Source of the DNA: Desulfobacula sp.
GTDB taxonomy: Bacteria; Desulfobacterota; Desulfobacteria; Desulfobacterales; Desulfobacteraceae
Direction of reading: 5' to 3'
NCBI GenBank assembly: GCA_018702715.1
Contig: JABIYQ010000139.1
Span: 1-14,106, forward strand
Length of the DNA: 14,106 nt
Shown here piece after piece: positions 6,661-14,032 of this stretch. The notes beneath the pieces were generated by a model. The model saw only the letters and a list, made by a program, of their open reading frames with translations, did not search any database and was not told the origin of the DNA. Made by a program: the position numbers and the translations under genes. Within the stretch, counting starts at the first letter, position 1. Each line of letters starts with the position of its first letter.

Positions 6661-7893
6661 TTACCTCCTGGTTAATGCTTTTTTTAATCTATCCATGGCC
6701 AAAGTAACATTCTCAAGGCTGTTAAATGCACTGATTCTGATATAGTCCTTGCCGCATCTGCCGAAACCTGCACCCGGTGTGCAGACGACAGAGGCTTTGG
6801 CCAAGAGCAGATCAAAAAATTCCCAGGAATCCCTGCCGGCCCCATCTATCCAGATATAGGGGGAGTTTTTTCCTCCAACAAAATCAAATCCAAGCGATGC
6901 AACAGTTTTACTGATTATATCAGCGTTATTCAGATAATAGTCTACCTGTTGCTTAACCTGTGATTTACCCTCCTCAGAATAAACGGCTTGTGCAGCTTTT
7001 TGAACAGGATAGGATACACCGTTGAATTTGGTGGTTTGTCGTCTGTTCCATAGCGTATGCAGGGATATTTTTGCCCCTTTTGCATTAAAAATCATGCAGT
7101 CTTTGGGTACCACTGTAAAACCGCACCGTGTACCTGTAAACCCTGCTGTTTTTGAAAAACTCCTGAATTCAACTGCCACTTCTCTGGCTCCATCAATTTC
7201 ATAAATAGTTCTAGGAAGCTCTTTATCCCGGATAAAGGATTCATAGGCTGCATCAAATAAAATCAATGCGCGGTTCTCCTTTGCATACTTCACCCATAAG
7301 GCAAGTTCTTTTTTTGTCACAGTGGAACCTATCGGGTTGTTGGGAAAGCAAAGATAGATCAAATCCACTTTTTCATCAGGAAGTTTGGGAAGAAAATTGT
7401 TTTCTTTTAAACACTCCATATAGACAATCCCGTTATATCTGCCTGCTTCATACTCACCCGTGCGGCCTGCCATTACATTGGTATCCAGATATGCCGGGTA
7501 TACGGGGTCAGGAATGGCCACCCTGATATCTTTTGCAAACAATTCCTGGAAATTGCCTGTATCACATTTTGCTCCATCACTGACAAATATTTCATCAGCC
7601 GAAATATTTGCACCCCTGTCCTGGAAATCATTTTTTGCAATTGTTTCTCTTAAAAAAGCATATCCCTGTTCCGGGCCATAGCCCCTGAAGGTTGCATCAT
7701 TGGCCATTTCATCCACGCCATCATGGAATCCTTTAATAACTGCAGGGGCAAGAGCTCTTGTGACATCGCCAATCCCAAGTCTGATGATGTGTGCGTCCGG
7801 GTTTTTCTGCTGAAAATCACTTACTTTTTTTGCAATATCTGAAAAAAGATAAGATGCCTGTAATTTACTATAATTGTCATTTGCTCTGATCAT
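6661..7893 (-). CDS. dapL: LL-diaminopimelate aminotransferase DapL
   Basis: PLP-dependent fold-type I aminotransferase that converts tetrahydrodipicolinate directly to LL-diaminopimelate with glutamate as amino donor. It bypasses the succinylase and acetylase routes to lysine and peptidoglycan. The protein has 410 residues, the normal DapL length. The N-terminus NDNYSKLQASYLFSDIAKK and LGIGDVT are typical of DapL. PLP-site residues visible are CFPNNPIGS (182-190), FDAAYESF (213-220) and the Schiff-base lysine in SFSKTAGFTGTRCG (Lys248); the C-terminal YIRISAF holds the carboxylate-binding arginine. The frame can be extended to a TTG at 7908, but the ATG at 7893 has GAGAGG 7 nt upstream and gives the family N-terminus MIRAND, so I chose it. 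It heads a unit with two moeA genes, an unexpected partnership. Its start lies 37 nt from a candidate promoter. Confidence 0.95.
   Translation of the reverse strand: MIRANDNYSKLQASYLFSDIAKKVSDFQQKNPDAHIIRLGIGDVTRALAPAVIKGFHDGVDEMANDATFRGYGPEQGYAFLRETIAKNDFQDRGANISADEIFVSDGAKCDTGNFQELFAKDIRVAIPDPVYPAYLDTNVMAGRTGEYEAGRYNGIVYMECLKENNFLPKLPDEKVDLIYLCFPNNPIGSTVTKKELALWVKYAKENRALILFDAAYESFIRDKELPRTIYEIDGAREVAVEFRSFSKTAGFTGTRCGFTVVPKDCMIFNAKGAKISLHTLWNRRQTTKFNGVSYPVQKAAQAVYSEEGKSQVKQQVDYYLNNADIISKTVASLGFDFVGGKNSPYIWIDGAGRDSWEFFDLLLAKASVVCTPGAGFGRCGKDYIRISAFNSLENVTLAMDRLKKALTRR
6664..6669 (-). promoter_or_regulatory. Shine-Dalgarno of moeA made from the last two codons of dapL
   Basis: The minus strand reads AGG AGG TAA: two arginine codons and the stop of dapL. 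AGGAGG is 11 nt from the moeA ATG at 6652. The two genes are 8 bp apart. The perfect anti-16S match in the upstream gene's final codons is good evidence for cotranscription and for translational coupling. Confidence 0.75.
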
Positions 7894-7929
7894 AAATAGT
7901 CCTCTCAATTCATATAAATTTTCAATCGT

Positions 7930-7958
7930 TTTTTAAAAATACCATAAGATAATGTCCA
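7930..7958 (-). promoter_or_regulatory. Candidate promoter for the dapL-moeA-moeA/PBP unit
   Basis: On the minus strand TGGACA (7958-7953) and TAAAAA (7935-7930) are separated by exactly 17 bp. The -35 matches the consensus at 5 of 6 positions and the -10 at 4 of 6. It sits in the 143-bp gap between rsmA and dapL, about 37 nt before the dapL ATG, the expected place if dapL starts its own transcript. Confidence 0.35.
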
Positions 7959-7973
7959 TTACAGAGAAGGGAA

Positions 7974-7996
7974 GGCTTGTTTTTAACGATCAAGCC
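7974..7996 (-). terminator. Possible weak terminator hairpin after rsmA
   Basis: GGCTTG and CAAGCC form a 6-bp stem with an 11-nt loop, 40 bp past the end of rsmA. On the minus strand it is followed by a pyrimidine-rich but not pure T tract (TTCCCTTCTCTG). It could slow or partly stop transcription between rsmA and dapL. The stem is short, so confidence is low. Confidence 0.25.
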
Positions 7997-8036
7997 ATTT
8001 TGTCCTTTTATTCAATGGAAGATTCTGTGTTTACTC

Positions 8037-8885
8037 TTATCTTGTTCCAGTTTTTTCCCATACAGCCATGGCAAGAGATTTAAACTCTTCCACAGTAAGT
8101 GTTTCCGCCCTTCTTATGGCATCTATTCCAGCTGATTCCAAGGCTTGAGTAATAAAATTTTTTTCAAATTCAAATTCACCCCCCGTCATTGCATTTTTCA
8201 AGGATTTCCTTCGTTTTGAAAAAGCCGCCTTAATGACATTAAACAAAATTTTTTCCTGTTCAAAATTCATCTCACCGGGTTCAAAAAAATTAAATTTTAA
8301 AATAGTTGAATCCACATCAGGTTTTGGGAAAAAAGAAGAGGGTCCTATTTGGGCAACCTGGCTCACATCTGCAGCGTATTGAACCACGGCAGACAGTCTT
8401 GAATAATCCCTTTTGCCGGGTTTTGCAATTATTCTTTTTGCCAATTCTTTTTGAAACATTAAAAATGCCGTTTCAATGCATCGCCTTTCTTCCACAAGTT
8501 TGATCAGAATTTGTGATGAAATATTGTAAGGAAGATTTCCAATTACCACAAATTTTTTGTCGCAGGACAGGTCAGTAATATCAACTTTTAAAATATTTTT
8601 ATGTATGATGGTAACATTTTTTAAATTTTCATTATCCAGTTCCTGTTTCAAAAGGGGTATCAGGCGGACATCCGTTTCAACAGCTGTTACATGTAATGCT
8701 GCCCGGGCGATGGGGATGGTAAGGGCACCAAGACCCGGTCCGATTTCCAGTACATGGGTATCAGGTGACAGTCCGATTTTTTCTATAATCATTTTTGCAG
8801 TACCAGGATTAGCAAGAAAATTTTGTCCCTTTTCTTTGCCGGCAAACAGGTTTTTTTCTTTTAACAATTGCCCGGGATGTGTCAT
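8037..8885 (-). CDS. rsmA: 16S rRNA dimethyladenosine transferase RsmA (KsgA)
   Basis: SAM-dependent enzyme that dimethylates the two adjacent adenosines in helix 45 of 16S rRNA (A1518/A1519 in E. coli), a late check in 30S subunit assembly. It has 282 residues, normal for the family. Visible motifs are GQNFLANP (20-27), SAM motif I VLEIGPGLGALT (45-56), the acidic end of strand 2 AVETD (68-72), and the catalytic NLPYNISS (117-124), which distinguishes rRNA/DNA adenine methyltransferases. FFPKPDVDST (185-194) and a C-terminal helical domain with FSKRRKSLKNA follow. Loss of this enzyme gives kasugamycin resistance in other bacteria. The ATG directly follows the stop of the upstream DUF2062-like ORF (TAG then ATG with no gap), suggesting coupled translation. 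No clear Shine-Dalgarno is needed or seen. Confidence 0.96.
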   Translation of the reverse strand: MTHPGQLLKEKNLFAGKEKGQNFLANPGTAKMIIEKIGLSPDTHVLEIGPGLGALTIPIARAALHVTAVETDVRLIPLLKQELDNENLKNVTIIHKNILKVDITDLSCDKKFVVIGNLPYNISSQILIKLVEERRCIETAFLMFQKELAKRIIAKPGKRDYSRLSAVVQYAADVSQVAQIGPSSFFPKPDVDSTILKFNFFEPGEMNFEQEKILFNVIKAAFSKRRKSLKNAMTGGEFEFEKNFITQALESAGIDAIRRAETLTVEEFKSLAMAVWEKTGTR

Positions 8886-9140
8886 CTAATAGCCCTTTGG
8901 GTGGATTTGGTTTTTTAGGAAAACAATTGTAACAGGATTACTTACCCAGGCGCCGATAATAGCGGCCGGTTTACTTGTTTTAAATAAAACTGCCAATGCA
9001 ATGGCCAAAATTGTGTGAAAGAAAATAGTGGGTGACATGGCTACAAAAACACCAATGGCCTTTCCAAAAGCAACATCATGTGGGTCACCGTCCAGCTTTC
9101 TAACTTTTTCAACAAAGAGCCCAATATTTTTTTTAATCAT
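8886..9140 (-). CDS. Short DUF2062-like membrane protein, probably C-terminally truncated
   Basis: An 84-residue ORF. After a soluble start (MIKKNIGLFVEKVRKLDGDP) come FGKAIGVFVAMSPTIFFHT, a hydrophobic helix (about 44-54), KPAAIIGAWVSNPVTIVF (57-74) and a short polar tail. The pattern G-hydrophobic-F-SP-F-HT plus NKPAA-like and WVSNP-T segments matches the N-terminal half of DUF2062 proteins, which normally run to about 150-170 residues with further membrane helices. Here the chain ends 10 residues after the second segment. It may be a remnant left by a deletion that brought rsmA directly behind it, or a genuine short version that now serves as translational leader for rsmA. The Shine-Dalgarno before the ATG is weak. 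It is the first gene of the minus-strand run, so the rsmA promoter should lie in 9141-9450. The function of the family is unknown. Confidence 0.6.
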   Translation of the reverse strand: MIKKNIGLFVEKVRKLDGDPHDVAFGKAIGVFVAMSPTIFFHTILAIALAVLFKTSKPAAIIGAWVSNPVTIVFLKNQIHPKGY

Positions 9141-9169
9141 TATTGTTTACGCAAACCTTACAAAAAATG

Positions 9170-9201
9170 ACTACTTGACTTTTTTACTCTATGCAAGTAG
9201 T
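9170..9201. repeat. Spaced 8-bp inverted repeat, possible operator
   Basis: ACTACTTG (9170-9177) and CAAGTAGT (9194-9201) are exact inverted repeats with 16 bp between them. They lie 30-60 bp upstream of the DUF2062-rsmA unit, where a promoter and operator for that unit would be. Centre-to-centre spacing is 24 bp, a little over two helical turns. The nature of any binding protein cannot be told. Confidence 0.4.
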
Positions 9202-9400
9202 TATTATATATATACTTCAACCAAAAAATAGATTCAACCACCAATATAAATTCGACCTGGTTTTTTGGGTTCCTCACTATTTTGTTTTTGAACGAAAATC
9301 AAAAAAAATTTTTCTGATATAACTTCAATAGTAAAGGAAATTGGCGGTTTTAGATCAGGCACTAATTAATTTTTTCTGTTTTATTATCAATTATTTTATC

Positions 9401-9422
9401 GTTGATATTTTTATATATCAAC
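9401..9422 (+). repeat. Inverted repeat just upstream of the winged-helix gene
   Basis: GTTGATAT (9401-9408) and ATATCAAC (9415-9422) are perfect 8-bp inverted repeats with a 6-nt loop, ending 16 nt before the Shine-Dalgarno. A third related segment TATCAA (9385-9390) can pair with the same TTGATA, so two mutually exclusive hairpins are possible. The repeats could be an operator or an RNA element controlling access to the ribosome site. Confidence 0.45.
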
Positions 9423-9450
9423 AACAACCCTTTTTTTTGGGAGGTTTATT

Positions 9451-9813
9451 ATGGTAGAAAAATCAGAACTTGGAACAAATTGGGAAAGTTTTATAAAAAT
9501 GCTGTTAAAAAGACTAGATATTCCAACTAAAACAGATATTGTTTCTTTACATGAAAGGCTTGACAAGCTTGAACAATTACTTTATCAGAAACACCCGGGA
9601 GCCGGTCCCAGGAAAAAAAAGCCGTCGGCAAAAAGGAAAAGTGCATCATCCACTGTTCTTGATGAGTTTGCCAAACATCCAAAGGGCACAAATTTTAAAA
9701 CAATTAAGGCAGCCACTGGATTTGATGATAAAAAATTGAGAAATATTATATTCAGGCTGGACAAGATAAAGAGGATTAAACGGGTAAAACGCGGTATTTA
9801 TAAAAAAGTTTAA
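9451..9813 (+). CDS. Small basic protein with coiled-coil segment and C-terminal winged-helix-like domain; hypothetical
   Basis: I do not recognise a named family. The 120-residue protein has three visible parts. Residues about 8-46 look alpha-helical and amphipathic; IPTKTDIVSLHERLDKLEQLL (24-44) has heptad-spaced leucines like the oligomerisation helix of phasin-type proteins. Residues 50-67 are a lysine/arginine/serine/proline linker (PRKKKPSAKRKSAS) like histone-H1 tails. Residues about 68-120 read as a small winged helix: helix 69-75, TNFKTIKAATGFDDKKLRNIIFRL as a helix-turn-helix (80-103), then a basic strand-turn IKRIKRVKRGIYKKV as the wing. A DNA-binding, possibly nucleoid-associated or regulatory role is inferred. 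A strong GGGAGG site 6 nt before the ATG suggests good expression. Three tandem 18-bp repeats start at the base after its stop codon, and an M16C peptidase gene follows 70 bp on. Confidence 0.75.
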   Translation: MVEKSELGTNWESFIKMLLKRLDIPTKTDIVSLHERLDKLEQLLYQKHPGAGPRKKKPSAKRKSASSTVLDEFAKHPKGTNFKTIKAATGFDDKKLRNIIFRLDKIKRIKRVKRGIYKKV

Positions 9814-9867
9814 CCAGAAGGTCACAAGTAACCTGAAGGTCACACGTAAATTGAAAGTCACACTTGA
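9814..9867 (+). repeat. Three tandem 18-bp repeats
   Basis: The copies are CCAGAAGGTCACAAGTAA (9814-9831), CCTGAAGGTCACACGTAA (9832-9849) and ATTGAAAGTCACACTTGA (9850-9867). The first two differ at 2 of 18 positions, the second and third at 5. The core is GAAGGTCACA. In the frame of the upstream gene each copy ends in a stop codon (TAA, TAA, TGA). Copy 1 with its right flank makes a near-palindrome AGGTCACAAGTAACCT (9819-9834). The array fills nearly all the space between the winged-helix gene and the M16C peptidase gene, whose Shine-Dalgarno (GAGAGG, 9866-9871) touches its right end. Confidence 0.85.
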
Positions 9868-9883
9868 GAGGATATAGCCATTC

Positions 9884-12865
9884 ATGGAAAGTATTACATT
9901 TGAAAAGGGACAAAAACTTTACGGTTATCTTATCAAAAAGGTTACCCAGCTTGAAACCATAGATTCAGTGATGATTCAGTTGGAACACATCAAAACAAAG
10001 GCCAGGCATATACATATCTATAATAAAGATAAGGAAAATACCTTTGGCGTGTTTTTTAGAACGGTTCCCAAAGATTCCACTGGCGTGGCCCATATTCTTG
10101 AGCATACAGTGTTATGCGGATCAAAAAAATTTAATGTCCGCGATCCTTTTTTCTCCATGATAAAAAGAAGTCTGTCTACGTTTATGAATGCCTTTACAGC
10201 TTCCGACTGGACCATGTATCCTTTTTCCACCCAGACTCCAAAAGATTATTACAATTTAATGAATGTCTACCTTGATGCAGCTTTTTTCCCAAGGATTGAC
10301 GAATTGAGTTTTAAACAGGAGGGTCATCGCCTGGAAATTATTGAAAAAAAAGATAAAGATATTGAACTCGAATATAAGGGTGTTGTTTACAATGAGATGA
10401 AAGGTGCCATGTCCTCACCGGGTCAGGTATTAGGAAGATCTTTGCTTTCCGGCCTTTATCCTGATACAACCTACAATAATAATTCCGGCGGTGAACCATC
10501 CAAGATTCCATCACTTACATGGGAAAATCTAAAGGATTTTCATACCAGGTATTATCATCCTTCTAATTCATATTTTTATACCTATGGCAATTTGCCATTG
10601 GAAAAAACGCTTTCATTTATTTGTGACAAAGCACTTGACCAGTTTGAATTTCTTGCCGTAGATTCAAAAGTTCGGGTTCAACCCAGATGGGATTCGCCCA
10701 AAAAAGTAACAAAAGCCTATGCTTATTCAGACCCGGACGATATATCAAGAAAATACCAGGGCTGTGTAGCCTGGCTCACCTGCGATGTTAAAGATTCTTT
10801 TGAAATTCTTGTACTGAGTATTTTGGAACAGATCCTTCTTGGTAATTCAGCCTCGCCCTTGAGAAAGGCCTTAATCGACTCTGCTTTAGGATCTGCCCTA
10901 TCTGATTCAACAGGATTTGACCCGGACAACAGGGACACTATGTTTGCCTGTGGGCTAAAAGATATCTCCAAAGATTCTGTTGAAAATGTGGAGAAAATCA
11001 TATTTTCAACCATTAAAGAAATTGCAGATAAAGGGATTGAAAAAAATCTGATTGAGTCTGCCATCCATCAGATAGAATTTTATAGAAAAGAAATTACCAA
11101 TACCCCTTACCCATTTGGTATAAAATTATTGCTTTCCTTTGCCGGCACCGCTATCCATGGCGGAGATCCCGTCTCCTGCATTAATATTGATGAAGATTTG
11201 GACATTTTGAAAGAAAAGATAAGGAATGGGCCATTTCTTGAAAGCAAACTAAGACAATATTTCCTTGAAAACCCGCATAGAATTCTTTTTACGCTTGAAC
11301 CGGATACGGATCTAGAGAAAAACAATATTGAAAAGACCAAAAAAGAGCTTAAAAATATTTTAAGGCAAATGAGTAAAAAAGATCTTGAAAAAATCCAAAA
11401 GGACACCAAAACCCTTGCGGCGCTTCAGGAGAAAGATGAAGATGTTTCTATCCTGCCAACACTTGACATAGTTGATGTGCCGTCGGAAATAGAAATTGTA
11501 AAACCTGACAAGATCACGGGTGTTAAGCTTTCCACATGTTATGATAAAGCCACTTCAGGTATTTTATATTTTACCTGTCCCGTGGGGGCCGGCAACATCC
11601 CGCCCGACCTGTTTGCTTTGGTACCATTTTTCTGTCAATCATTTACAAACAGTGGTACAAGGAAAAATTCCTATGATAAAATGGCTGAGCTCATGGATCT
11701 TTATACGGGGGGAATATCTGTTACCCCGTTCTCAGGATCTTATTTTTCAAAAGAAGCTGAATCACATTCCTTTATTGCCATCCAGGGAAAGGCCCTGGAC
11801 AGGAATGTTGAAAACATGTTTGATTTGATAAAAGAGGTTATTGAAGAATACAGCTTTACTGATTTGGACAGGATGAAAAGCCTTTTGCTGCAATACCAGG
11901 CTGGAATGGAATCATCCATTGTTTCAACAGGTCACAGATATGCCATTTCCCTTTCTTCTCGACATCTTTCAATAGCATCGTATATTAATGAACTCTGGTA
12001 TGGCATTGCCCAGTATCAATTTGTCAAAGATATTACTGAACAATTTAACACAAGCGATAATAAGAATAAAATCCTTGAATCCCTGTCTGAAAAAATGAAT
12101 GCCATGGCCGGGTATGTTTTAAAAAAAGGGAATTTCAAACCTGCCGTGATTGGAACTAAAAAAGCAATTGTCAGTGCTGAAAAAAGGATATTGTCCATCC
12201 ATGATCATCTTTTAAATGATTCTGAAAAATTCTTTTTTACGCCGGACATATCCTTTAACAAAGAAGTACCCTTTGACGGCTTTTATACCAATACATCCGT
12301 CTCTTTTGTGGGCCAGTCATTTAAAACAGTTGGGATGACCCATGAGGATTCTGCCGGACTTGCAGTGATCAGTAAGATACTTAGATCCCTGTACCTTCAC
12401 CGGGAAATAAGGGAAAAGGGCGGAGCATATGGGGGATTTGCTATTTATAATCCCGAGGAAGGCCTTTTTTCATTTGGATCATATAGAGATCCCCATATTA
12501 AAAGAACCCTGGATGTCTATAAAAATGCCTGTGATTTTATTGTCAATGGAGACTATTCCCAAAATGATGTCAAAGAAGCGATTTTGCAGGTCTGCTCAGA
12601 AATAGACAAGCCTGAAACACCAGGCCCTTCGGCCATGAAAGCTTTTTACAGGAATATCACAAAATTAGACGATACCATACGCCGGCAGTTTAAGGATGCT
12701 TTGTTGCAATTGGATAAAAAAAGAATCCAGACTATTGCCCAGAAATATTTCACCATTGATGAATCATTAAAAGGCACGGCCGTAATTTCAAGCAAAGAAA
12801 GCCTTGAACAAGCAAATCTTCAACTTGAGGCCCAGGGAAAACAATTAAATTTGTTTAAAATTTAA
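9884..12865 (+). CDS. M16C-family zinc metallopeptidase (presequence protease PreP-like)
   Basis: A 993-residue inverzincin peptidase, the full length of the PreP/M16C group. Such enzymes form a closed chamber from two halves and degrade peptides up to a few kDa. The inverted zinc motif HILEH (His70, Glu73, His74) is followed by TVLCGSKKFNVRDPF, typical of M16C. The third zinc ligand is Glu171 in VVYNEMKGAMS. The linker domain M16C_associated spans about 460-710. The C-terminal half holds REKGGAYGG (about 841-850), which supplies the substrate-binding Arg/Tyr pair, and SFGSYRDP. There is no signal peptide, so it acts in the cytoplasm, probably clearing peptide debris. The ATG at 9884 has GAGAGG 12 nt upstream, somewhat far. 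It lies 70 bp after the winged-helix gene, with the 18-bp repeat array between, and may be cotranscribed with it. Confidence 0.95.
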   Translation: MESITFEKGQKLYGYLIKKVTQLETIDSVMIQLEHIKTKARHIHIYNKDKENTFGVFFRTVPKDSTGVAHILEHTVLCGSKKFNVRDPFFSMIKRSLSTFMNAFTASDWTMYPFSTQTPKDYYNLMNVYLDAAFFPRIDELSFKQEGHRLEIIEKKDKDIELEYKGVVYNEMKGAMSSPGQVLGRSLLSGLYPDTTYNNNSGGEPSKIPSLTWENLKDFHTRYYHPSNSYFYTYGNLPLEKTLSFICDKALDQFEFLAVDSKVRVQPRWDSPKKVTKAYAYSDPDDISRKYQGCVAWLTCDVKDSFEILVLSILEQILLGNSASPLRKALIDSALGSALSDSTGFDPDNRDTMFACGLKDISKDSVENVEKIIFSTIKEIADKGIEKNLIESAIHQIEFYRKEITNTPYPFGIKLLLSFAGTAIHGGDPVSCINIDEDLDILKEKIRNGPFLESKLRQYFLENPHRILFTLEPDTDLEKNNIEKTKKELKNILRQMSKKDLEKIQKDTKTLAALQEKDEDVSILPTLDIVDVPSEIEIVKPDKITGVKLSTCYDKATSGILYFTCPVGAGNIPPDLFALVPFFCQSFTNSGTRKNSYDKMAELMDLYTGGISVTPFSGSYFSKEAESHSFIAIQGKALDRNVENMFDLIKEVIEEYSFTDLDRMKSLLLQYQAGMESSIVSTGHRYAISLSSRHLSIASYINELWYGIAQYQFVKDITEQFNTSDNKNKILESLSEKMNAMAGYVLKKGNFKPAVIGTKKAIVSAEKRILSIHDHLLNDSEKFFFTPDISFNKEVPFDGFYTNTSVSFVGQSFKTVGMTHEDSAGLAVISKILRSLYLHREIREKGGAYGGFAIYNPEEGLFSFGSYRDPHIKRTLDVYKNACDFIVNGDYSQNDVKEAILQVCSEIDKPETPGPSAMKAFYRNITKLDDTIRRQFKDALLQLDKKRIQTIAQKYFTIDESLKGTAVISSKESLEQANLQLEAQGKQLNLFKI

Positions 12866-12883
12866 ATAATTGTCATGTTTTTT
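12841..12883 (+). terminator. Weak candidate terminator at the end of the M16C gene
   Basis: ACAATTA (12841-12847) pairs with TAATTGT (12867-12873), with further A/T pairing inside, around the stop codon. A run of six T (12878-12883) follows after 4 nt. The stem is almost all A/T and interrupted, so it is a poor intrinsic terminator. No better one is visible before the convergent transporter gene. Confidence 0.25.
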
Positions 12884-12983
12884 ATTGGACTATGAATGCG
12901 AAGTACTCACCCTTAAACACCAAGAGGTTCAATTTTAGGTAAGCATATATAATTCATCTCGATCATACTGGAAATCCATCTTT

Positions 12984-13850
12984 TCAAACATTGCTCGATC
13001 TTTGTCCCGCGAAAACAATAATGGCCACCCCGATAATAATGGTGGTGCCACCTGTTATGGTAATTAAATTGGGTCGTTCACCCAAAAATAGCACCGCACC
13101 AATGATTGAAGATACCGGCATTAGGAGTAGAAAAGGCATTACCTGGTTAACGTTATATTTCTTTAAAATGTGATACCATATTCCATATCCGACTGTGGTC
13201 ATAATAACGCCAAGGTAAATTACAGTTCCCCATCCTACGATGGTTGCACTCTTGATAGATTCGAGATGTCCGCTTTCAATCAATAGTGAAGCAATAAGCA
13301 TCTGTGGACCTGCAAAAAATGCAATCCATGCAATCAGCTGGAATCCAGTGATTGAGGCCATTTTTTTAATCATGATCTGACCGAGAGCCCAGGTAAACGC
13401 ACCCAGGATAACCAGGAAGATCGAAAACAGTTGATTTTGCAGGCTAGGTGCCCCGGCGATTAATGCGACTCCGACAAGTGCCAAGGCCATTCCCAAGGCT
13501 CGTATCCAACCAAGATTGTCTTTTAAAAATATTGCGGCCAATAATGCCCCGAACGGGACTTCCATTTGAACCACCAAAGCTGCGGTAGAAGCATCTAATC
13601 CCTTTAGACCGGTGAATGTGAGGCCATATTGGATCGTAGCACTGACCAATGCCAATAAAAAAAGAATTCTAAATTGTCCCACGGGTGGAGAGTAAAACCA
13701 GCATAGTATCAACGCAGCCAAGGAAAATCGCAGACTCATTAAAAAAAGCGGTGGAAATTCATTTAAACCGGCTTTTGCAAAGGTGAACCCCATGCCCCAA
13801 ATGATAGGTACGGATAACGCTAGTAAAAAATCTTTTACGGTAAGTCGCAA
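12984..13850 (-). CDS. EamA-family (DMT superfamily) transporter
   Basis: Inner-membrane protein of 288 residues with ten hydrophobic segments in two five-helix EamA repeats (about 8-133 and 143-281). Repeat 1 begins with VPIIWGMGFTFAKAGLNEFPPLFLMSLRFSLAA, the hallmark of the family. Repeat 2 has FTWALGQIMIKK, TTVGYGIWYHILKKYNVNQVMPFLLLMPV and LGERP. The GYGIW and P-LL-PV segments are close to E. coli EamA, an O-acetylserine/cysteine exporter, but DMT substrates cannot be told from such likeness. A metabolite or amino-acid exporter is the best guess. The frame begins at a TTG (13850); no in-frame ATG precedes it because a TAA lies five codons upstream (13863-13865), and the first internal ATG (Met20) would cut into helix 1. 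The ribosome site is weak. It converges on the M16C gene, with 118 bp between them. Confidence 0.88.
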   Translation of the reverse strand: MRLTVKDFLLALSVPIIWGMGFTFAKAGLNEFPPLFLMSLRFSLAALILCWFYSPPVGQFRILFLLALVSATIQYGLTFTGLKGLDASTAALVVQMEVPFGALLAAIFLKDNLGWIRALGMALALVGVALIAGAPSLQNQLFSIFLVILGAFTWALGQIMIKKMASITGFQLIAWIAFFAGPQMLIASLLIESGHLESIKSATIVGWGTVIYLGVIMTTVGYGIWYHILKKYNVNQVMPFLLLMPVSSIIGAVLFLGERPNLITITGGTTIIIGVAIIVFAGQRSSNV

Positions 13851-14032
13851 TATGTATATCTTTTAATTATCTTCCATTAAAAACTCTCTGAATCCTTTAA
13901 CAAAATAAGGAATAGAATTCAAATTCATTTTTTTTAAACTGGACAAATATTATCTCAAAATAAGTTTGCTATATTGAGTTGAATTTGGAGAAATAGGTTT
14001 GATTAAGATTGTCAGAAAATAAAATTGAATTT

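Larger units (their letters stand above)
9141..9450. other. AT-rich intergenic region between divergent genes
   Basis: A stretch of 310 bp with no gene. It must carry the start signals for the minus-strand DUF2062-rsmA unit and for the plus-strand winged-helix gene. It contains two inverted repeats (9170-9201 and 9401-9422), an alternating TA run near 9206-9214, A and T tracts around 9299-9313 that should bend DNA, and a strong Shine-Dalgarno GGGAGG (9439-9444) 6 nt before the ATG at 9451. No promoter with good hexamers and spacing stands out. Confidence 0.6.

Noticed and set aside
9175..9203. TTGACT with TAGTTA 17 bp downstream as a promoter for the winged-helix gene
   Set aside because: The -10 match is poor and the start would be about 240 nt upstream of the gene.
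13954..13978. CTCAA ... TTGAG inverted pair upstream of the transporter
   Set aside because: Arms of 5 bp separated by 15 bp in AT-rich DNA are expected by chance.
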